From contig JBAWAP010000414.1 of NCBI GenBank assembly GCA_049589355.1, forward strand, positions 1 through 15,256: DNA of 15,256 nucleotides, written 5' to 3'. Position numbers and translations under genes: made by a program. This DNA comes from JBAWAP01 sp049589355 (GTDB taxonomy: Bacteria; Chloroflexota; Anaerolineae; VGOG01). Below are positions 12,503-15,256 of the stretch, piece by piece (within the stretch, counting starts at the first letter, position 1; every line of letters starts with the position of its first letter). The notes under the pieces are model-generated. The model had not been told where the DNA came from. It ran no database searches and saw nothing but the letters and a program-made list of their open reading frames with translations.

Positions 12503-14434
12503 ATGTCAGGCGGATTTCACAACAAGATATTACGCGTCAACCTGTCCAATCGCCAGATCGGCATTGAAGAGCCAGGCGAGCATTTCTTCCGCACCTACTT
12601 CGGCGGCTGGGGCTTAATCGCCTACTATCTGCTCAAGGAACTGGAGCCGGGGACCGAGCCCCTGGGTCCGGACAACTTGCTTATCTTCGCCCTCGGCGTG
12701 GTGACCGGCGCACCTTTGGGAGGCAGCGGCCGGAACGCAGTGGGGGCCAAATCCCCCCTCACCGGTGGCTTCGGCGAGGGAGATGTAGGCGGTTTCTGGG
12801 GGGCAGAGCTGAAACGCGCTGGCTGGGACGCGATCGTCGTCACCGGTCAGGCGGAGGAGCCAGTCTACTTGTGGATCAAGGACGATCAGGTGAAGATACG
12901 CGATGCCGCCCACCTGTGGGGCAAGAAGACTGCGCAGGTGGATGAGGTTTTGAAGGAAGAGCTGGGAGATGAGCGCATCCGGGTGACCCAGTGCGGCTTG
13001 GCGGGTGAGAACTTGGTCCGCTACGCCTGTGTGATCAACGACATCAACCGGGCCGCGGGCCGCACTGGCCTGGGCGCGGTGATGGGCTCCAAGAGGCTGA
13101 AGGCTATTGCCGTTCGTGGCACAGGCCGGGTGGAACTCGCCGATCGGGACAAAGTACGCCAGGCGTCGCGCTGGCTGAGCCATAACTTCATGGACAAGTG
13201 GACAGGGGAGCTCCACGACCACGGAACCGACGGTGGCCTTCTGAGCCTCAACGAGTTGGGAGGGCTGCCTACCCATAACTTTCGGGAGGGATCCTTCGAG
13301 GGTGCGGAGAAAATCACCGGGGAGACGATGACCAATACCATCCTGGTGGAACGGGACAACTGCTTCGCCTGCCCGATTTTCTGCAAGCGGAAGGTAGAGA
13401 TCAGTGGTCGCTATGAGGTGGCCCCCATTTACGGTGGTCCAGAGTACGAGACAGTGGCTGCCCTTGGCTCCTGCTGCGGCATTGACGACCTGGAGGCCAT
13501 CGCCTACGCGAACCAACTGTGCAATACCTATGGCCTGGACACCATCTCCACCGGCACAACCATCGCCTGGGCCATGGAGTGCTTCGAGCGGGGGCTGCTA
13601 ACCACCGAAGAGACCGGCGGGTTGGAGCTCAGCTTTGGCAACACCGAGGCGATGATGACCCTCGTGGAGCAGATCGCCCATCGGGAGGGCTTTGGAGACC
13701 TGCTGGCCGAGGGTTGCCTGCGGGCGGCACGGGAGATCGGCGGGGGGACGGAGAAGTATGCCATGCAGGTCAAGGGGCAAGAGGTGCCCATGCACGAGCC
13801 GCGCATAAAGTTCGCCTTGGACCTGGGCTATGCTACCTCCCCCACCGGCGCCGACCACATGCATAACATACACGACACTGTCTATGAGTCAGAAGGCGAC
13901 TCCATCCAAGACATGCGCCGCCTGGGGATCCTGGAACCCATCCCGACCGACTACCTGGGCCCGGAAAAGGTGCGACTGGCCAAGTACCACATTGACTGGC
14001 AGGTATTCTGGAACTGCGTAGGGCTGTGCATGTTCATGCCCTACGACAGGGAACAGATGCGCGACATCGTACAGGGGGTGACGGGCTGGAATAGCTCCCT
14101 CTTTGAGTTGATGAAGGTGGGAGAACGGGCGCTGGCCATGGCCCGGGCCTTCAACTATCGAGAGGGGTTCGCCGCCAAAGACGACGTGGCCCACTGGCGA
14201 TTCTCCACACCTTTCGAGGCCGGCCCAGCCAAAGGAGTCAAGGTCCCGGCCAAGGACGTGGCCAAGGCGCTGGATCTTTACTACGAGATGAATGGCTGGG
14301 ACCAGGAAACCGGTGCCCCTATCGCAGGGAAATTACACGAACTGGGCCTTGGTTGGCTGGCTGAGTTGCTCTATTCCAACCCCAACAACGCTCGGGCGTT
14401 CTCGTCGGCCCGCACAGCCAGGATCTCGCCATAG
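12503..14434 (+). CDS. Aldehyde:ferredoxin oxidoreductase family tungsten enzyme
   Basis: 643-residue cytoplasmic oxidoreductase of the AOR family (aldehyde to carboxylate, electrons to ferredoxin via tungstopterin and a 4Fe-4S cluster). The N-terminal beta domain carries LRVNLSNRQIGIEEP and FGGWGLIAYYLL. Pterin-binding stretches are NAVGAKSPLTGGFGEG (78-93) and AGRTGLGAVMGSKRLKA (185-201). Cluster cysteines are C287, C290 and C294 (CFACPIFC) plus C509 in NCVGLCMF. Length is near the usual 600-620 with about 20 extra C-terminal residues encoded opposite the flavoprotein gene. Start: ATG 12503 with AAGGAGG 11 nt upstream and a strong promoter. Aldehyde specificity cannot be read. It indicates tungsten (or molybdenum) cofactor use and an anaerobic lifestyle. 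Confidence 0.95.
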   Translation: MSGGFHNKILRVNLSNRQIGIEEPGEHFFRTYFGGWGLIAYYLLKELEPGTEPLGPDNLLIFALGVVTGAPLGGSGRNAVGAKSPLTGGFGEGDVGGFWGAELKRAGWDAIVVTGQAEEPVYLWIKDDQVKIRDAAHLWGKKTAQVDEVLKEELGDERIRVTQCGLAGENLVRYACVINDINRAAGRTGLGAVMGSKRLKAIAVRGTGRVELADRDKVRQASRWLSHNFMDKWTGELHDHGTDGGLLSLNELGGLPTHNFREGSFEGAEKITGETMTNTILVERDNCFACPIFCKRKVEISGRYEVAPIYGGPEYETVAALGSCCGIDDLEAIAYANQLCNTYGLDTISTGTTIAWAMECFERGLLTTEETGGLELSFGNTEAMMTLVEQIAHREGFGDLLAEGCLRAAREIGGGTEKYAMQVKGQEVPMHEPRIKFALDLGYATSPTGADHMHNIHDTVYESEGDSIQDMRRLGILEPIPTDYLGPEKVRLAKYHIDWQVFWNCVGLCMFMPYDREQMRDIVQGVTGWNSSLFELMKVGERALAMARAFNYREGFAAKDDVAHWRFSTPFEAGPAKGVKVPAKDVAKALDLYYEMNGWDQETGAPIAGKLHELGLGWLAELLYSNPNNARAFSSARTARISP

Positions 14435-14910
14435 TAGATGCGGTGGAAGTTGCCACTGGGGTAGGCATCGGCCACGATCTGGGGATCCAGGTTGGCGTTG
14501 ATTACATCATTGGTATGCACGATTCGGCATTCGTAGATGACCGGGGACTCAGCGATGCCAGGCGTGGCGATGGTTCGGCTTGGCTCGGCGGTCATGCCGC
14601 ACTCGGCGAACTTGTCGTAGTCGCGCCCTGAGCGAGTGCCACAGAAGTCTACGGCATCGTAAAGAGCTGGTGCAGGGAGATTGACGGTGAAGGAATCGCT
14701 CTCCGCCAGTCGGCTGAAGGTGTAGCGCGAAGGGCGCACCAGGACAGTGAATATCCTCCTCCCCCATATGATGCCTACCGTGCCCCAGCCGATGGCCATG
14801 GCATTGGGGATCCCATTCCTTCCTTGCGATACTAGCAGCAGTCCAGGCTTAACAAGGAGGGTAAGGGTCTCATTTAGATAGGTGCTGTAGGGAATGATCT
14901 CTTTAGGCAT
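14371..14910 (-). CDS. Flavin-reductase-like FMN-binding split-barrel protein
   Basis: 179 residues, usual size for the DIM6/NTAB (flavoredoxin-like) family: small FMN-binding proteins that transfer electrons or reduce flavins. Visible: GIPNAMAIGWGTVGIIW near 33-49, then TVLVRPSRYTF (phosphate-contact region), FTVNLPAPALYDAVDFCG, and GTRSGRDYDKFAECGMT at 91-107, a strong family signature. No signal peptide or membrane segment. The ATG at 14910 has AAGGAG 7 nt upstream. Its natural C-terminus (GEILAVRADENARALLGLE) overlaps the AOR 3' end on the other strand by 64 bp. It lies 21 bp downstream of a 39-codon ORF, probably in the same transcript. Electron exchange with AOR/ferredoxin is possible by proximity only. 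Confidence 0.92.
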   Translation of the reverse strand: MPKEIIPYSTYLNETLTLLVKPGLLLVSQGRNGIPNAMAIGWGTVGIIWGRRIFTVLVRPSRYTFSRLAESDSFTVNLPAPALYDAVDFCGTRSGRDYDKFAECGMTAEPSRTIATPGIAESPVIYECRIVHTNDVINANLDPQIVADAYPSGNFHRIYYGEILAVRADENARALLGLE

Positions 14911-14931
14911 ACACGACTCCTTATCTTTCGA

Positions 14932-15051
14932 CTACAGTTCGCCTGGAGTCTCGCTCCAGGCCACCTTAGCTTGCTTCAGATCTACTGCGTCCTCCGCCAT
15001 TTGTGCTTGCAGCCGGCTCAGTCGGTCAGCCAATTCGTCTGGACTAATCAT
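14932..15051 (-). CDS. Small 39-residue ORF upstream of the flavoprotein
   Basis: ATG at 15051 with GGAGG 6 nt upstream, a strong ribosome binding site, and TAG at 14934-14932. Translation begins MISPDELADRLSRLQAQMAE and continues as a charged, probably alpha-helical peptide (leucine and alanine spaced as in an amphipathic helix) ending TPGEL. No signal peptide. The stop lies 21 bp before the flavoprotein ATG, so co-transcription is likely. I do not recognise the family. It could be a small partner protein, a leader peptide (its 3' end contains a hairpin), or the remnant of a larger gene. Its start overlaps the end of the ORF entering from the right edge by 8 bp. Confidence 0.6.
   Translation of the reverse strand: MISPDELADRLSRLQAQMAEDAVDLKQAKVAWSETPGEL
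14941..14961. other. Stem-loop at the 3' end of the small ORF
   Basis: GCCTGGAG (14941-14948) pairs perfectly with CTCCAGGC (14954-14961) around a 5-nt loop. In the minus-strand mRNA it lies inside the last codons of the 39-residue ORF, about 30 nt before the flavoprotein start, with no U-tract. It could couple translation or attenuate expression of the flavoprotein gene. Confidence 0.55.
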
Positions 15052-15256
15052 CGAGCACCTCCCTGCTTATCCTAGAACTGGACTTTTTCTCCATCTTCGC
15101 TCTCCTATTTTTCCGTATATATGCACCAAAACTCATCTTTCGCTCAAATTTCTTGTGTATTCCCGAATTAGACCATACAACATCTTGTGGTCTATGCCGC
15201 AAAATGCCGTCTTGGAACAGCATGGAAAGACACTTTCCGATCCGTCTTGTGTACCG
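15044..15256 (-). CDS. C-terminal 70 residues of an unrecognised basic ORF (cut by window edge)
   Basis: The minus-strand frame is open from the right edge to TAG at 15046-15044. The peptide is rich in lysine and arginine and ends ...KKSSSRISREVLDD; an internal ATG at 15223 would give 59 residues. It overlaps the small ORF by 8 bp, and the small ORF's ribosome binding site lies within its last codons, a common arrangement in real operons. Against it, the stretch is visibly AT-richer than neighbouring genes and uses AGG, AGA and ATA codons. It may be foreign, decayed or non-coding leader sequence. Confidence 0.3.
   Translation of the reverse strand, partial: RYTRRIGKCLSMLFQDGILRHRPQDVVWSNSGIHKKFERKMSFGAYIRKNRRAKMEKKSSSRISREVLDD

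Noticed and set aside
12614..13516. 300-codon minus-strand frame opposite AOR
   Set aside because: Antisense to an AOR frame with intact cofactor motifs; no family signature or ribosome binding site.

Overview
The window looks like chromosome from a GC-rich, probably anaerobic bacterium. The gene content and repeat types fit Chloroflexota (Anaerolineae or Dehalococcoidia-like). This rests on three things: Opp-type sugar/peptide importers in tandem with a GH38 mannosidase and a LysM-bearing binding protein; a tungsten-type aldehyde:ferredoxin oxidoreductase; and intergenic palindromes beginning TGTCATTGCGAG and GTAGGGGC, which I remember as common in those genomes. It is an inference, not a taxonomic call. 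I see no tRNA, rRNA, transposase or CRISPR array.

Left half, minus strand (7834 down to 1): one long operon. The order is OppD-type ATPase, OppF-type ATPase (4-bp ATGA overlap), a secreted family-5 binding protein with an N-terminal LysM domain, a DppB-type permease, a DppC-type permease, then the first 419 residues of a GH38 alpha-mannosidase running off the left edge. A perfect consensus promoter (TTGACA, 17 bp, TATAAT) lies upstream of oppD. The binding-protein/permease and permease/mannosidase gaps carry several palindromic repeats that would fold in the mRNA.

Centre (7835-8196): a divergent control region. The perfect minus-strand promoter and a strong plus-strand promoter (TTTACA, 17 bp, TACAAT) face away from each other. 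Between them is an imperfect 109-bp palindrome containing two CCAA-N5-TTGG palindromes whose centres are 42 bp apart, which looks like a shared operator region.

Right half, plus strand (8197-12402): a second importer made of a lipoprotein binding protein, a DppB-type permease and a DppC-type permease. The position normally held by the ATPases is instead occupied by a SAM methyltransferase overlapping the permease by ATGA. The two ATPases of the divergent operon could therefore power both importers. A third strong promoter (TTGACT, 17 bp, TATAAT) then drives an AOR-family tungsten enzyme (12503-14434). Its 3' end overlaps tail-to-tail by 64 bp with a minus-strand flavin-reductase-like flavoprotein (14371-14910). 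That gene is preceded by an unrecorded 39-codon ORF with a strong ribosome binding site, and by an ORF fragment running off the right edge.

Working model (inference): a glycan-uptake locus (importer 1 plus alpha-mannosidase) is co-regulated with a second oligopeptide, oligosaccharide or metal-chelate importer that borrows its ATPases, next to a redox pair (AOR and flavin reductase). The points most worth checking are ATPase sharing, the LysM-tethered binding protein, the paired operator, and the small ORF ahead of the flavoprotein.
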